From assembly GCF_019733395.1 (NCBI RefSeq), contig NZ_JAIHOO010000001.1, positions 4,759,394-4,823,393 of the forward strand: a stretch of 64,000 nucleotides of DNA. The letters run 5' to 3'. The DNA is from Lysobacter sp. BMK333-48F3 (lineage in GTDB: Bacteria; Pseudomonadota; Gammaproteobacteria; Xanthomonadales; Xanthomonadaceae). The position numbers were made by a program, and so were the translations under genes. Below are positions 27,589-37,323 of the stretch, one piece after another (position 1 is the stretch's first letter; each line of letters begins with the position of its first letter). The notes under the pieces are model-generated. The model was given only the letters and a program-made list of their open reading frames with translations, was not told the origin of the DNA and did no database searches.

Positions 27589-27776
27589 CGCTCGCAAGCC
27601 CTCATGAAGGTCATGGATCAGGCCAACGCGAAGTTCGGCCGGGGCACGATGGGCATGGCGTCGTCGGCCTGGCGATCGAAGGGGCCGGCGCTGGCCAAGC
27701 CAGTGTGGGCTATGAACCAGAAAACCTATCGCCGGCTTACACCAGCCGGTGGGATCAGTTGGTGCGAGTGCGGTAG
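27589..27776 (+). pseudogene. umuC: umuC 3' fragment (DNA polymerase V subunit), frameshifted
   Basis: About 63 codons resemble the C-terminus of UmuC, the Y-family error-prone polymerase of the SOS response. They read RSQALMKVMDQANAKFGRGT and then, after a one-base loss near 27718-27724, LSPAYTSRWDQLVRVR-stop. Intact UmuC proteins end with this kind of 'LSPRYTTR.. DLL.V' motif. Restoring one base between AACCAG and AAAACC joins the two parts into one frame. The N-terminal ~360 residues of UmuC are missing from the window. The fragment lies 15 bases from the end of the defence gene run and marks the left edge of the island. Confidence 0.75.
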
Positions 27777-27791
27777 CAACCCACCTGGCGA

Positions 27792-28601
27792 CTAGAACGG
27801 AATGTCCAAGTCCTCGGCACGACCCGTTTCTTTCTGCCGTGCGAGCATCCATCGTTCCTCGCATGCCTTGATGAAGCGCACCGCGCTGACAACGTTGCTG
27901 GCGATCAGAAGTGCCTCGTCGTATTCCAGCACCGGATTGTCGTGGGCCATTGTGTGATTGTTCCGGACATAGTCGTATTGACCGAAGACCGTTGTCGCGC
28001 CTTTTAGGATGTGTTCTGCCATCTGGGATATAAGAAGACCTTCTTCCTTGACGCGCTTCACGTAGGCACCCATAAGGCCACCCAACGGCACCGAACAATC
28101 TCTGGGTATGCCGTGCTCCTTACAGAGCTTTCGAAGAAACTTGACGAGAAATGTATGCAGCCGATCCAAACCTTGCTCAGGCTCGTTACGCTCGAAACAC
28201 TCCCTCGCGGCTTTCGCCACCTTCTGGAAGTCCTCCGTATCACCGTCGATAGCCTCGATGTCCTCTACCGGCTTGGCTTGCGCCAGTCGCGCTGCAATGG
28301 CTTCGCAATCCCTGAAGAGGGCCTGCCGCTCCAACGCCGAATGACCGGTGTCTCTGCAATGCTCCAGCAATCCACTGAGGACCCGCCCTACCAGGGAGTC
28401 GTCTTCCTTAGTCCAGAAGCTGCGCAGGTGGTTGGCTTTAGACGGACCATTTCCACTGTATGCACCACCATAGATGTCTCGATTGACCTCCTCTTCGAAA
28501 AACCGAGCAAAGGATTTATTTGAGAAATCGAGGACGTAACCACTGCTCATGCCGAACAGGTCTTCAAGTTTCCGTCTCTCGCGAGGACTCAAGCTGGACA
28601 T
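27792..28601 (-). CDS. AbiJ-like abortive infection protein (HEPN-type C-terminus)
   Basis: Protein of 269 residues. The N-terminal ~85 residues (KLEDLFGMSSGYVLDFSN, 'IYGGAYSG.. SKANHLRSFW') resemble the AbiJ N-terminal domain. The C-terminus (FGQYDYVRNNHTMAHD, 'EALLIASNVVSAVRFI') resembles the abortive-infection C-terminal family, with an R-N-x5-H pattern (Arg213 to His220) like that of HEPN ribonucleases. Such proteins stop phage spread by killing or arresting the infected cell (family knowledge). Base composition is visibly lower in GC than in flanking genes. It is the last of four same-strand defence genes, 49 bases after the Shedu-like gene. Confidence 0.75.
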   Translation of the reverse strand: MSSLSPRERRKLEDLFGMSSGYVLDFSNKSFARFFEEEVNRDIYGGAYSGNGPSKANHLRSFWTKEDDSLVGRVLSGLLEHCRDTGHSALERQALFRDCEAIAARLAQAKPVEDIEAIDGDTEDFQKVAKAARECFERNEPEQGLDRLHTFLVKFLRKLCKEHGIPRDCSVPLGGLMGAYVKRVKEEGLLISQMAEHILKGATTVFGQYDYVRNNHTMAHDNPVLEYDEALLIASNVVSAVRFIKACEERWMLARQKETGRAEDLDIPF

Positions 28602-28650
28602 AAGTGGCTTTGCTAGGTTTTAGGACAGGCTTCGACGATGTGGTAAATGA

Positions 28651-29718
28651 TCACCACGGGATATCGTCCTTTTCACCTGCTGACTCTGCATCACCACCCA
28701 CTACGGGGCTCATCATTTCAAGAAGTCGCTCGCCTTGAGCCAACAAATGGTCGTAGGTCATGACGGAGATCCCATGGAGTCGGCGATTGAGTCCATGAAG
28801 TGCACGTTGCTGTTCTTCTGTCCACTCGTGGGATCGGCCAATGACAATGGTGGCCCGAGGGTGATAGGCCACAACCTCCTTGTGGTCGAGGAGCCCATCC
28901 TTCGCGGCCTGGTGGAGGATGTCCAGATATCGGTGGCATTGGCCGATGGCCCGCGAAACGTCTGCTGAAAAATAATAATTCTTGTGGGCGGCGTCGTAGA
29001 GCAACACCTCTTTGTCGGGCCGCTTCAACTCCACGATGTCCCGATAGCCCGCGATCACGTTGGGCAACAGTAGGTCTAGGTTGTCTCCGGTGGAAATGGC
29101 CCTGACTTCGTCACGAACCACGTAGGCATTTCCGAACGCCCAACAGTGCTTCTCGCACCAAGCCTGATAGGTCTGCTCCCCTGCCTCACCGCTACCAAGG
29201 TTCGAGCGCAACTCGGCTACTGCCGATCGCATCTCACTTAGACGGATAGACCCACGCAGAGCCACGCTCAATTCATGGGTAAGTTCCGTGCTTGAAAGGT
29301 GGCCCAACAACTCCGCTTGTGACAGCACATTGGTTAGCGCGCCCACAAGCGCTTGCGGGTCGTGACCAGTCAACACGGCTTCGCCGTTGGCCACCCGAAT
29401 GAGGATGAACTCGCCTGCTTCGGACTGTTCTGCAACAGGGAGGTGACTCTGCAGATACTTGAGCAACTGGAGCGAAGCAGCGTGGGACAGCGTGAGCGTC
29501 TTCGCCTTGTCTCCGATCCAAGGCTGATCCTTGTCCTTCTTGAAGCCCTCGAGCTTGAGTGATAGCTCAGTGCTGCCGTCGTTGTGCCGAATGAACCATG
29601 CGATCGCCTGGAGCCGGCTCTTGCTCGTCTCGTTGAGCACGACCGGCGGTGCGTAGTCCAGCTTGCCACTGCTGGCCGTCTTCCTGACGACTTTCTGCAC
29701 TTCCCCAGGCTTTTCCAC
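28651..29718 (-). CDS. sduA: Shedu-type immune nuclease (SduA / DUF4263 family)
   Basis: Protein of 355 residues. The C-terminal half has a PD-(D/E)xK-type nuclease core: GDNLDLLLPN with Asp215, then 'RDIVELKRPDKEV' with Glu230 and Lys232, followed by 'RAIGQCHRYLDIL', the arrangement seen in SduA. The N-terminal ~130 residues form a variable domain ('LSLKLEGFKKDKDQPWIGDKAKTL'). Shedu is a single-gene anti-phage system whose nuclease acts on foreign DNA. The start is GTG with a strong GGAGG site, 13 bases after the restriction gene stop, so it reads as part of the same transcript as mod and res. Confidence 0.82.
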   Translation of the reverse strand: MEKPGEVQKVVRKTASSGKLDYAPPVVLNETSKSRLQAIAWFIRHNDGSTELSLKLEGFKKDKDQPWIGDKAKTLTLSHAASLQLLKYLQSHLPVAEQSEAGEFILIRVANGEAVLTGHDPQALVGALTNVLSQAELLGHLSSTELTHELSVALRGSIRLSEMRSAVAELRSNLGSGEAGEQTYQAWCEKHCWAFGNAYVVRDEVRAISTGDNLDLLLPNVIAGYRDIVELKRPDKEVLLYDAAHKNYYFSADVSRAIGQCHRYLDILHQAAKDGLLDHKEVVAYHPRATIVIGRSHEWTEEQQRALHGLNRRLHGISVMTYDHLLAQGERLLEMMSPVVGGDAESAGEKDDIPW

Positions 29719-29731
29719 GTCGCCTCCGCGC

Positions 29732-32374
29732 TTATGCCCCGATCGCTGCCTTCAACTGCTCGGTGACGCTATTGCCCTTCTCGTCCTTCAGCTGGGCCAT
29801 GAGGTAGATCCCCTTGCCCTTGCTCTTGGTCGCCCAGAGCTCGCCCACCATCCGCTTTTCCTTCTCGGTGTCGGACGAATACCGGTCCCCGCCCTTGTAT
29901 TCCACGACCAGCAAGCGCCCGTCCTTGAGGCGAGCGACGAAATCCGGATAGGTGCGCTGCTTGGCCGTGGGCATCCAGAACTGGCTGCGATCCACCAGGT
30001 TGCGCACCCAGAACTCCACCTCATCCAGCTGATCGATGGCCTGCGCGCAAAGAAATTCCTCACCCACCTTACCGCCCGCGGTCTTCCACTGAAGGTCGCC
30101 CACGAAGGGGTAGTAGTGCTTGCGGAACCGGTAAGCGCCGCCCTGGTAGTAGGAGTGCGCCGGATACAACGTCATATCCGCCGGGTAGGTGAACATCGCG
30201 TCGGGCTCGTCGCTGACTACGACCTCGGCCGCGTCGCCGAATAGGGCCTGCTGGAAGCCGTCCTTCAACGCCTCGACCTTAGCGAGCTGGAGCTGCTCAC
30301 TCAGCTTGCGCCGGAGAACGAACTGGCCATTGAGCAGCTGGGACAGGGAGAAGCCTCGGTCTTGGGACAGACCGCTGATGGCCCGACGCACCCATTCCCG
30401 CAACACAGACTGCTTCACTGCTGGGTCGCGGATCTTTTGGTCCAGCCACCCCACCAGGTCAGCATCTGTGCGGTCCTTGGCGAAACCCGGGAGATAGGTG
30501 TTCACGTCGTCGTCGATTTTGGTGTAGGTGACCTTTTCATCCACCAAATCGACCTCGAAGGTCTGGCTATCGGCGTTGAACTTGAGGCTGGTCAAGTCCG
30601 GCGGGTAAGCCAGCAGATCCCAGGTGAACTCAGGCGGCACCGCGCCGCTTTCAATGAACTCCAGCTCGCCCTGATCCATGACGCAGAGGCGAGGGACGCT
30701 GAAGACGGCCCCGTTCTGGCTGGGAGCTTTGACGGCTTTAGACGCGATCTGGTGGCGCTCGATGGTGGCCGCGGCGTCCTCGCGCTCCTTTGCCGGAATC
30801 ACCTTGGTGATGGCCTCGACCGTCGAATCATCCACTTCTCCGGTGATTTCGACCATGCCGCCCTTTCCGTCCTCATTGGGCACGAACACCACGTTCTCTT
30901 GGTCGCGTGCAGGTACATCAGTTAGATCAGGCTGCTTGCTGACCGAGACGGTGGTCTTGGGCGGTGTGGGGACATGATTCGCTCCGCCTTGCAGCCCCAA
31001 GCCAGGCCCCGGCATCGGTTCACGCTGGACTGCTCCCACGGCTTCCAACGGATTGAAGCCGATGTCGATGAGCGACTTGGTCAGCTCAGCAGCGGCCAGA
31101 TTGAAGTGGGTGGTGGTGACGTGGGCGTAGGCCTTGTTCATGGCCTCCTGCTTGCGGCGCGTGGCGTAAGGCATCCGCAGAACGCGACCCAGCAGCTGCT
31201 GGATGTCCTTGTCGCTCTTGACCTGGGCCACCGAGCAGAACACGTAGGCAAAGGAACAATCCCAGCCCTCCTTGAGGGCCTGCTTGGTGATGATTATCTC
31301 GATGGGACAGTCCTTGGCGAACAGGTCGACCCCGTCGATCTCGCGTTGATTTCCGGTGGCGATGGCGATGGCTGTCTCGGGCACCTTCTCGTTGTCGATG
31401 AGGTGGCGCTTGACCTCTTCCACCGTGGCCGTTCCCTTGGCGTTCTCGGCCTGGATCAGCAGGATGGGGCGGATATAGTCCGGTTCATTGAGCGCGGTCT
31501 TTCCCAGCTCGTTGCGACGGGCCACGGCGCTCCCGACCGCCACTTCCCACTGCCCAACGTGTTCCGTGAGCACGACGGGGAACTTGATCATGTTGGCCAC
31601 CTTCAGTTCAAAGGCGCTGACACTGACCAGGACATTGCTCTTGCTGGCTTCGGGCGTAGCTGTCAGTTCAACCACTACCTTCGCGCCCAGGCGCTTATAG
31701 ACCTCGTAGGACAACGGCGTGTTGGCGTTGTGAGCCTCGTCAGTAATGACCAAGGGCCCGTGAAGTTTGAGTAGATTGGCGAACGAAGCGATGGCCTTCC
31801 CAGCCTCATTCTGTTCCAGATAAGCCAGATCAGAGATACTGCCTGCGAAATGAGGCTCAAGGTCCTCGTGATACTCGTAGACCTTGCGCCCCTCTTGGTT
31901 CTCGACGCGAAGAGATGCCATCGTGGAAACGACTACACATACCTTCGTGCCCAAGTCAGCGGGGCGAATTTGAGCGAAGTCTTCCATATCGAACATGGCG
32001 ACCTTGCCACCAAAGGCCTCATCCAGCTCCTGGCGATAGGGGTGGCGAGGATCCTTGAATGCTTCCAGGGTCTGGGTCTTGATCTGGGTGGTAGGCACCA
32101 TCCACATGACCACCGGATACGTGCGCTCCAGGTAGGCGTCGCCCGCCGCCTGGATGATATGCGCACCCATCACGGTTTTTCCGCCACCCGTCGGGATACG
32201 TAGGCATACGTAGGGCGTGGCGACCATGCCTGGCATGGGCTTGTATTCCGTGACCAGCCCCGGATCAACGTTCTTCTCGAACGCGTGGGCTGGACCGGTC
32301 AAGCGCGCATCTTCGAGGAACTGGGCTAGGCTGGCCAGGGCCCGCTGTTGATAAACCTTCAGGGAGAGCGCCAT
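29732..32374 (-). CDS. res: Type III restriction enzyme, Res subunit
   Basis: Protein of 880 residues from ATG 32374. An SF2 helicase/translocase core has Walker A PTGGGKT (about 61-67), DEAH (212-215), 'VELTATP' (motif III region) and 'LLGRVLRMPYATRR' (motif VI). The C-terminal nuclease has 'YPDFVARLKDGRLLVVEYKGG', the PD-ExK motif of Res proteins. With Mod it cuts DNA between two unmodified sites in inverse orientation using ATP. The ATG starts two bases after the mod stop. The gene appears intact, so the system is probably active. Confidence 0.93.
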   Translation of the reverse strand: MALSLKVYQQRALASLAQFLEDARLTGPAHAFEKNVDPGLVTEYKPMPGMVATPYVCLRIPTGGGKTVMGAHIIQAAGDAYLERTYPVVMWMVPTTQIKTQTLEAFKDPRHPYRQELDEAFGGKVAMFDMEDFAQIRPADLGTKVCVVVSTMASLRVENQEGRKVYEYHEDLEPHFAGSISDLAYLEQNEAGKAIASFANLLKLHGPLVITDEAHNANTPLSYEVYKRLGAKVVVELTATPEASKSNVLVSVSAFELKVANMIKFPVVLTEHVGQWEVAVGSAVARRNELGKTALNEPDYIRPILLIQAENAKGTATVEEVKRHLIDNEKVPETAIAIATGNQREIDGVDLFAKDCPIEIIITKQALKEGWDCSFAYVFCSVAQVKSDKDIQQLLGRVLRMPYATRRKQEAMNKAYAHVTTTHFNLAAAELTKSLIDIGFNPLEAVGAVQREPMPGPGLGLQGGANHVPTPPKTTVSVSKQPDLTDVPARDQENVVFVPNEDGKGGMVEITGEVDDSTVEAITKVIPAKEREDAAATIERHQIASKAVKAPSQNGAVFSVPRLCVMDQGELEFIESGAVPPEFTWDLLAYPPDLTSLKFNADSQTFEVDLVDEKVTYTKIDDDVNTYLPGFAKDRTDADLVGWLDQKIRDPAVKQSVLREWVRRAISGLSQDRGFSLSQLLNGQFVLRRKLSEQLQLAKVEALKDGFQQALFGDAAEVVVSDEPDAMFTYPADMTLYPAHSYYQGGAYRFRKHYYPFVGDLQWKTAGGKVGEEFLCAQAIDQLDEVEFWVRNLVDRSQFWMPTAKQRTYPDFVARLKDGRLLVVEYKGGDRYSSDTEKEKRMVGELWATKSKGKGIYLMAQLKDEKGNSVTEQLKAAIGA

Positions 32375-32376
32375 CG

Positions 32377-33936
32377 TCAACGGGCCTTGATATCGTAAGG
32401 GGTCTGCTTGAAGGTGATTTGGAGCTCTTCCAACCGCTCCTTCGGTAAGTCGCAGGACTCACCGAAAATCACCTTGGGCCCGTCAAATGGCTCCAGGCCT
32501 TTCAACACCCGCTTGGTTAGCACGTTGCCTCCGGTCTTGCTCTCGTCGCCCAGGATTCCGTTGAACAGTAGGTAGTAACCTACGCCGTGATGCTCGCCCA
32601 GAAACGGCTTCTTCGCAGCACGGGAGGAGCGCGCATTGCCGGTTTCTGCGAACCACACGTGCGCGGCCAGGTGTTCGAAGCGGATGCCGTCTCGAATGTG
32701 GCCACTCTCATCGAACACGGGCACGCCTAACTTGTAGAAGCGAAAGCCTCCACCGCCGTTCCACTCCAGCGCTTGTGAAACTCCTCCCTCCTCGCCATCC
32801 ACCACCTGGGACAAGCGCGGTTGGCAATGGGTGCGCGCGTGCTCACCTTCCTCAATTCCGATCCAGCGACGCCCCATCTTGTGAGCCACAGCCGCAGTGG
32901 TCCCCGAACCGAGAAAACTATCCAGAACCCAGTCACCCGGATTGGTAGCAATCTCGATGATTCGCTTAAGTAAGCGTTCGGGCTTAGGCGTTGAGAACGC
33001 ATCCGCCTTACCCATCAGTTGATGCTGCTCCTTTGCCGCCTCGTCCGTGTGCCCAACTTCTTCGGATGGCCACCATGTCCATGGAACAAGCCCCTCAGTT
33101 TCATCGAGATAGCGGATGATATTTGGCTGGGAATTGTTGTCTCTACCAAAGTAAATTCGGCCAGCTTCCTTGAGCTTCAAATACTCAGACTCGATGGTGC
33201 TCCAGCATCGACCTTCTGGTGGACGGTGAATTGCACCGCCAGGAGCAGTGATGGGATACATCTGGTTGGCCCGATAACCCTGAGCGGTCATCGGGATAGG
33301 CCTCCATCGCCGCTTAGTTACGGGATCAATGTTGCGGTAGACTTTGGCCTGCTCCTCAGTAAACGGCACGCGGTTCCTGATTTTCTTGAAGAGGTCAGGA
33401 TTCTCGGCATAGACGAGGATGTAGTCATGTACGTCACCGATGGCTTCTCGGTTTTCTCGGGAGTAGCGTTTCTGCCAGACACATGTGGCAATGAAGCGTT
33501 CACGGCCAAAAATCTCGTCCATGACAACCTTTAGATAGTGCGCCTCGTTGTCGTCGATGGTGATCCAGATGGACCCGTCCTGAGTCAGGAAGCGCCGGAG
33601 TAGCTCCAACCTGGGATAGATCATTGACAACCACTTGGAGTGTTCCAAGTTGTCGTCGTATTGCTCGAACGCGCTCTTGGTGTTGTAGGGCGGGTCGATG
33701 AAGATGCACTTCACCTGTCCCGCGTAATAAGGCAGCAGCGCCTTGAGAGCCTCAAGGTTGTCCCCCTCGATGAGCATGTTCGGGGAGTCCTCCTCCCCAT
33801 GAGACAGCTTGGCGACCGGCTCTAACAATCGGTAAGGAGCCAGGGCGGCGCGCGTGAGATCCGCGTCGCGGTTGAACCAAGAAAGCAGTGGCATCCAGTG
33901 ATCCCCTAAGGCAGGCCCCCAGTATCGTTCAGTCAA
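32377..33936 (-). CDS. mod: Type III DNA methyltransferase, Mod subunit
   Basis: Adenine/cytosine-N methyltransferase of the beta class: DPPYN at residues 81-85 (catalytic) precedes the SAM-binding 'DSFLGSGTTAAVA' near residue 335. The variable region between them should recognise the target, which cannot be read from the sequence. Length is 519 residues if the TTG at 33936 is the start (GWxxALGDHWMPLLSWFNRD is typical near the N-terminus). ATG 33894 (505 residues, with AGGGGA upstream) is the alternative. No simple-sequence repeat that would cause phase variation is seen. It is the first gene of mod-res-shedu-abi. Confidence 0.93.
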   Translation of the reverse strand: MTERYWGPALGDHWMPLLSWFNRDADLTRAALAPYRLLEPVAKLSHGEEDSPNMLIEGDNLEALKALLPYYAGQVKCIFIDPPYNTKSAFEQYDDNLEHSKWLSMIYPRLELLRRFLTQDGSIWITIDDNEAHYLKVVMDEIFGRERFIATCVWQKRYSRENREAIGDVHDYILVYAENPDLFKKIRNRVPFTEEQAKVYRNIDPVTKRRWRPIPMTAQGYRANQMYPITAPGGAIHRPPEGRCWSTIESEYLKLKEAGRIYFGRDNNSQPNIIRYLDETEGLVPWTWWPSEEVGHTDEAAKEQHQLMGKADAFSTPKPERLLKRIIEIATNPGDWVLDSFLGSGTTAAVAHKMGRRWIGIEEGEHARTHCQPRLSQVVDGEEGGVSQALEWNGGGGFRFYKLGVPVFDESGHIRDGIRFEHLAAHVWFAETGNARSSRAAKKPFLGEHHGVGYYLLFNGILGDESKTGGNVLTKRVLKGLEPFDGPKVIFGESCDLPKERLEELQITFKQTPYDIKAR

Positions 33937-34592
33937 AGGATGCAGGGCCAGTTTCGCGAGGCCTGAGACGGCTCAACCCTTTGTTTTCCAAGGGTTGGCC
34001 AATCACTGACAGGTGAGCCGCGCCACGCTTTGCGCAGACCCCAGGTCTGCGGGCAGTTGGCCTGGCAGCCCCTTCACTTCGACCACGGCTCGGGGACTGC
34101 AGGTAGAGCTCCCCATCGAACCCCACCTGGGTAATCCCGCGATCGGTCCGGGCGACCGTCCCGGGCGGATCGCGCCAGGACCAGCGGCAAGTCCGGCAGT
34201 CGCTGATCTTTGGCTTCATCCCCTCGCCCCAGTCGGCGTCGGAGGACGTAAATCATGTTGATGCGGTTGACCGTGACGCCAAATCCCACCGGGCCATCTT
34301 GGCGGCTGTCGGAGATTACCTAGCGCTTCCGCTTCGCATTCAGGGCAAAATTGGCGATCTCGTCCCTGCCACCAACGACGGGATCCGGGCGACATAGCGT
34401 TGTTCCTTGACCGCAGCGGCCGTAAGCGCCAATTTCCGGGCCCGTTTGCTTCCCCTGTGCAGCTTCCGAGTCCCTGCCGTCATCCCAGCGTTGCCACGGC
34501 ACCGGCGCCACACGGCGGCGTGCTTGGCCGACCCTAGTTGTTCATACTTGCCGCATTGCGCTGAACTGAAGAACCATAAAACCTTGAATCAA
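33937..34592. other. Right edge of the defence island, no clear gene
   Basis: 656 bases between mod and mutS. It holds an 8-bp hairpin (33974-33981 with 33990-33997, loop TGTTTTCC) about 40 bases upstream of mod, which may lie in the mod leader. Short open frames on the minus strand (33929-34219, 34320-34511) have no ribosome sites or recognised motifs and look like debris. The promoter of mutS must lie in the last part; no clear -35/-10 pair was assigned. No tRNA gene, integrase or direct repeats framing the island were found. Confidence 0.45.
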
Positions 34593-37208
34593 ATGCAAAA
34601 AAGCCAGAAAGCCAGCTCGGGCAAGGGGTCCGAAGAACACACCCCGCTGATGCGCCAGTTCTTCGCCGCCAAGGCGGAGCACCCGGACGTATTGCTGTTT
34701 TTCCGCATGGGCGATTTCTACGAGCTGTTCTACGACGACGCGCGCAAGGCCGCGCGCTTGCTCGACATCACCCTGACCCAGCGCGGCGCTTCGGCCGGAC
34801 AGCCGATTCCGATGGCCGGGGTGCCGCACCATTCGGCCGAGGGCTATCTGGCGCGCCTGGTCGCGCTGGGCGAATCGGTGGCGATCTGCGAGCAGATCGG
34901 CGACCCGGCGCTGGCCAAGGGCATCGTCGAGCGCAAGGTGGTGCGGATCATCACGCCGGGCACGGTGACCGACGAGGCCCTGCTCAACGAGCGCCGCGAC
35001 ACCCTGCTGCTGGCGGTGGCGCGCGGCAAGCACGGTTACGGCGTGGCCTGGGCCGACCTGGCCGCCGGCCGTTTCCTGGTCAACGAAGTCGCCAGCGAGG
35101 ACGCGCTGGAGGCCGAGCTGGCGCGGCTGGAGCCGGCCGAGCTGCTGATCGCCGACGAGGACGGCTGGGCGCCGTTCGTGGCCGAGCGCCCGGGCATGCG
35201 CCGGCGGCCGCCGTGGCTGTTCGACGCCGACAGCGGCCGGCGCCAGTTGCTGCGTTTCTTCGGCCTGCACGACCTGTCCGGTTTCGGCCTGGAAGACAAG
35301 CCGCTGGCGATCGCCGCGGCCGCGGCGCTGCTGGGCTATGTCGAGGAAACCCAGAAGCAGCGCCTGCCGCACCTGACTTCGATCGCGATCGAGTCCGGCG
35401 ACGGCGCGATCGCGATGAACGCCGCCACCCGACGCCATCTGGAACTGGACAGCCGCATCGACGGCGACAGCCGCACCACCCTGCTCGGCGTGCTCGACAG
35501 CACGGTCACGCCGATGGGCGGGCGCCTGCTGCGGCGCTGGCTGCACCGTCCGCTGCGCGACCGCGACGCGCTGCGCCATCGCCACCAGGCGGTGGCGACG
35601 CTGATCGAATCGCGCGCCGGCGACGATGTCCGCGAACGCTTCCGCGCGCTCGGCGACCTGGAACGGATCCTCTCGCGCATCGCCCTGCGCAGCGCGCGCC
35701 CGCGCGACCTGTCGACCCTGCGCGACGGCCTGGGCCTGTTGCCGGACGTGCGCGGCCTGCTGGCGCCGCTGGACGCGCCGCGCCTGGCCGCGCTGTGCGC
35801 CGAACTGGGCGAGCACGACGAGCATGCACACCTGCTCGCGCAGGCGATCGTGACCCAGCCGCCGGTGCTGGCGCGCGACGGCGGCGTGTTCGCCACCGGC
35901 TACGACGCCGAGCTGGACGAGCTGCGCACCCTGTCGACCAACGCCGACCAGTTCCTGGTCGACCTGGAAGCGCGCGAACGCGCCAGCAGCGGCATCCCGA
36001 CCCTGAAGGTCGGCTACAACCGCGTCCACGGCTATTACCTGGAAGTCAGCAAGGCCCAGGCCGACAAGGCGCCGACCCATTACACCCGCCGCCAGACCCT
36101 GAGCAACGCCGAGCGCTACATCACCGAAGAACTCAAGCAATTCGAGGACAAGGTGCTGTCGGCGCGCGAACGCGCGCTGTCGCGCGAGCGGCTGCTGTAC
36201 GAACAGTTGCTGGACGCGCTCAACGAACGCCTGGAGCCGCTCAAGCGCTGCGCCGCGGCGCTGTCCGAGCTGGACGTGCTGTGCGGCTTCGCCGAACGCG
36301 CCGCCAGCCTAGACTGGTCGCAACCCGAACTCAGCGAGCAGCCCGGCCTGCGCATCGAGCGCGGCCGCCACCCGGTGGTCGAGGCGGTGCGCAAGGAACC
36401 GTTCGAGCCCAACGACCTGATCCTCGACGAGGCCAACGGCCGCCGCATGCTGGTCATCACCGGCCCGAACATGGGCGGTAAGTCGACCTACATGCGCCAG
36501 AACGCGCTGATCGTGCTGCTGGCCCACATCGGCAGCTTCGTCCCGGCGGCGCGGGCGACGATCGGCCCGATCGACCGCATCCTGACCCGCATCGGCGCCG
36601 GCGACGACCTCGCCCGCGGCCAGTCGACCTTCATGGTCGAGATGAGCGAGACCAGCTACATCCTCCACCACGCCACCGACTGTTCGCTGGTGCTGATGGA
36701 CGAAATCGGCCGCGGCACTTCGACCTACGACGGCTTGGCCCTGGCCGAGGCCTGCGCGCGCCACCTCGCCCACCACAACCGCGCCTACACCCTGTTCGCC
36801 ACCCACTACTTCGAGCTGACCGCATTGGCCGAGCCGGGCAACGGCATCGCCAACGTCCACCTCGACGCGGTCGAACATCACGACAAGAACGGCGGCGAGC
36901 AACTGGTGTTCATGCACGCGGTCAAGGACGGCCCGGCCGACCGCAGTTTCGGCCTGCAGGTCGCGGCGCTGGCCGGCCTGCCCAAGGCGGTGGTCAAGCA
37001 GGCGCGCGGGCGCCTGGCCGAACTGGAGCAGCAGGGCCGCGATACGCCCAAGCCGTCCTTCGCCCAGGCCGCGCTCGACGCGCCGCAGCAGTTCGGCCTG
37101 TTCGCGCCGTCCTCGGCCGCGCTCGACGCGCTGGCCGCGATCGACCCGGACGAGCTGACCCCGAAGCAGGCGCTGGAAGCGTTGTACCGGATCAAGGCGT
37201 TGAGCTGA
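34593..37208 (+). CDS. mutS: DNA mismatch repair protein MutS
   Basis: Protein of 871 residues, close to E. coli MutS (853). The mismatch-wedge motif is F-Y-E at 42-44 in MGDFYELF. Walker A is GPNMGGKST at 624-632, and the Walker B region '[16 protein letters not shown]' is followed by '[10 protein letters not shown]'. MutS binds mismatches and recruits MutL. The ATG at 34593 was chosen because the N-terminus then aligns with the family ('[29 protein letters not shown]'); upstream codons look non-coding. High GC resumes here after the island. A hairpin lies just after the stop. Confidence 0.97.
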   Translation: MQKSQKASSGKGSEEHTPLMRQFFAAKAEHPDVLLFFRMGDFYELFYDDARKAARLLDITLTQRGASAGQPIPMAGVPHHSAEGYLARLVALGESVAICEQIGDPALAKGIVERKVVRIITPGTVTDEALLNERRDTLLLAVARGKHGYGVAWADLAAGRFLVNEVASEDALEAELARLEPAELLIADEDGWAPFVAERPGMRRRPPWLFDADSGRRQLLRFFGLHDLSGFGLEDKPLAIAAAAALLGYVEETQKQRLPHLTSIAIESGDGAIAMNAATRRHLELDSRIDGDSRTTLLGVLDSTVTPMGGRLLRRWLHRPLRDRDALRHRHQAVATLIESRAGDDVRERFRALGDLERILSRIALRSARPRDLSTLRDGLGLLPDVRGLLAPLDAPRLAALCAELGEHDEHAHLLAQAIVTQPPVLARDGGVFATGYDAELDELRTLSTNADQFLVDLEARERASSGIPTLKVGYNRVHGYYLEVSKAQADKAPTHYTRRQTLSNAERYITEELKQFEDKVLSARERALSRERLLYEQLLDALNERLEPLKRCAAALSELDVLCGFAERAASLDWSQPELSEQPGLRIERGRHPVVEAVRKEPFEPNDLILDEANGRRMLVITGPNMGGKSTYMRQNALIVLLAHIGSFVPAARATIGPIDRILTRIGAGDDLARGQSTFMVEMSETSYILHHATDCSLVLMDEIGRGTSTYDGLALAEACARHLAHHNRAYTLFATHYFELTALAEPGNGIANVHLDAVEHHDKNGGEQLVFMHAVKDGPADRSFGLQVAALAGLPKAVVKQARGRLAELEQQGRDTPKPSFAQAALDAPQQFGLFAPSSAALDALAAIDPDELTPKQALEALYRIKALS

Positions 37209-37221
37209 CCGGCGCCGACGC

Positions 37222-37248
37222 CGCGCCCGGCTTCGGTCCGGGCGCGGT
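37222..37248 (+). terminator. Stem-loop after mutS
   Basis: Perfect 10-bp GC stem (37222-37231 with 37239-37248), 7-base loop, followed by only TTT. It is a weak intrinsic terminator candidate. Confidence 0.5.
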
Positions 37249-37323
37249 TTCGCCGCAGCGTTTCGCAGTCGCCCCTGCGCGGCCGCCGCTACACTGTCGC
37301 CCGGAACGGACACCGGAGCGCTC

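Noticed and set aside
32377..33936. Phase-variable type III methyltransferase
   Set aside because: No simple-sequence repeat tract was found in or near the gene.
27792..34592. Prophage or integrative element with integrase
   Set aside because: No integrase, structural phage gene, tRNA target or flanking direct repeats were recognised; only defence genes and debris.
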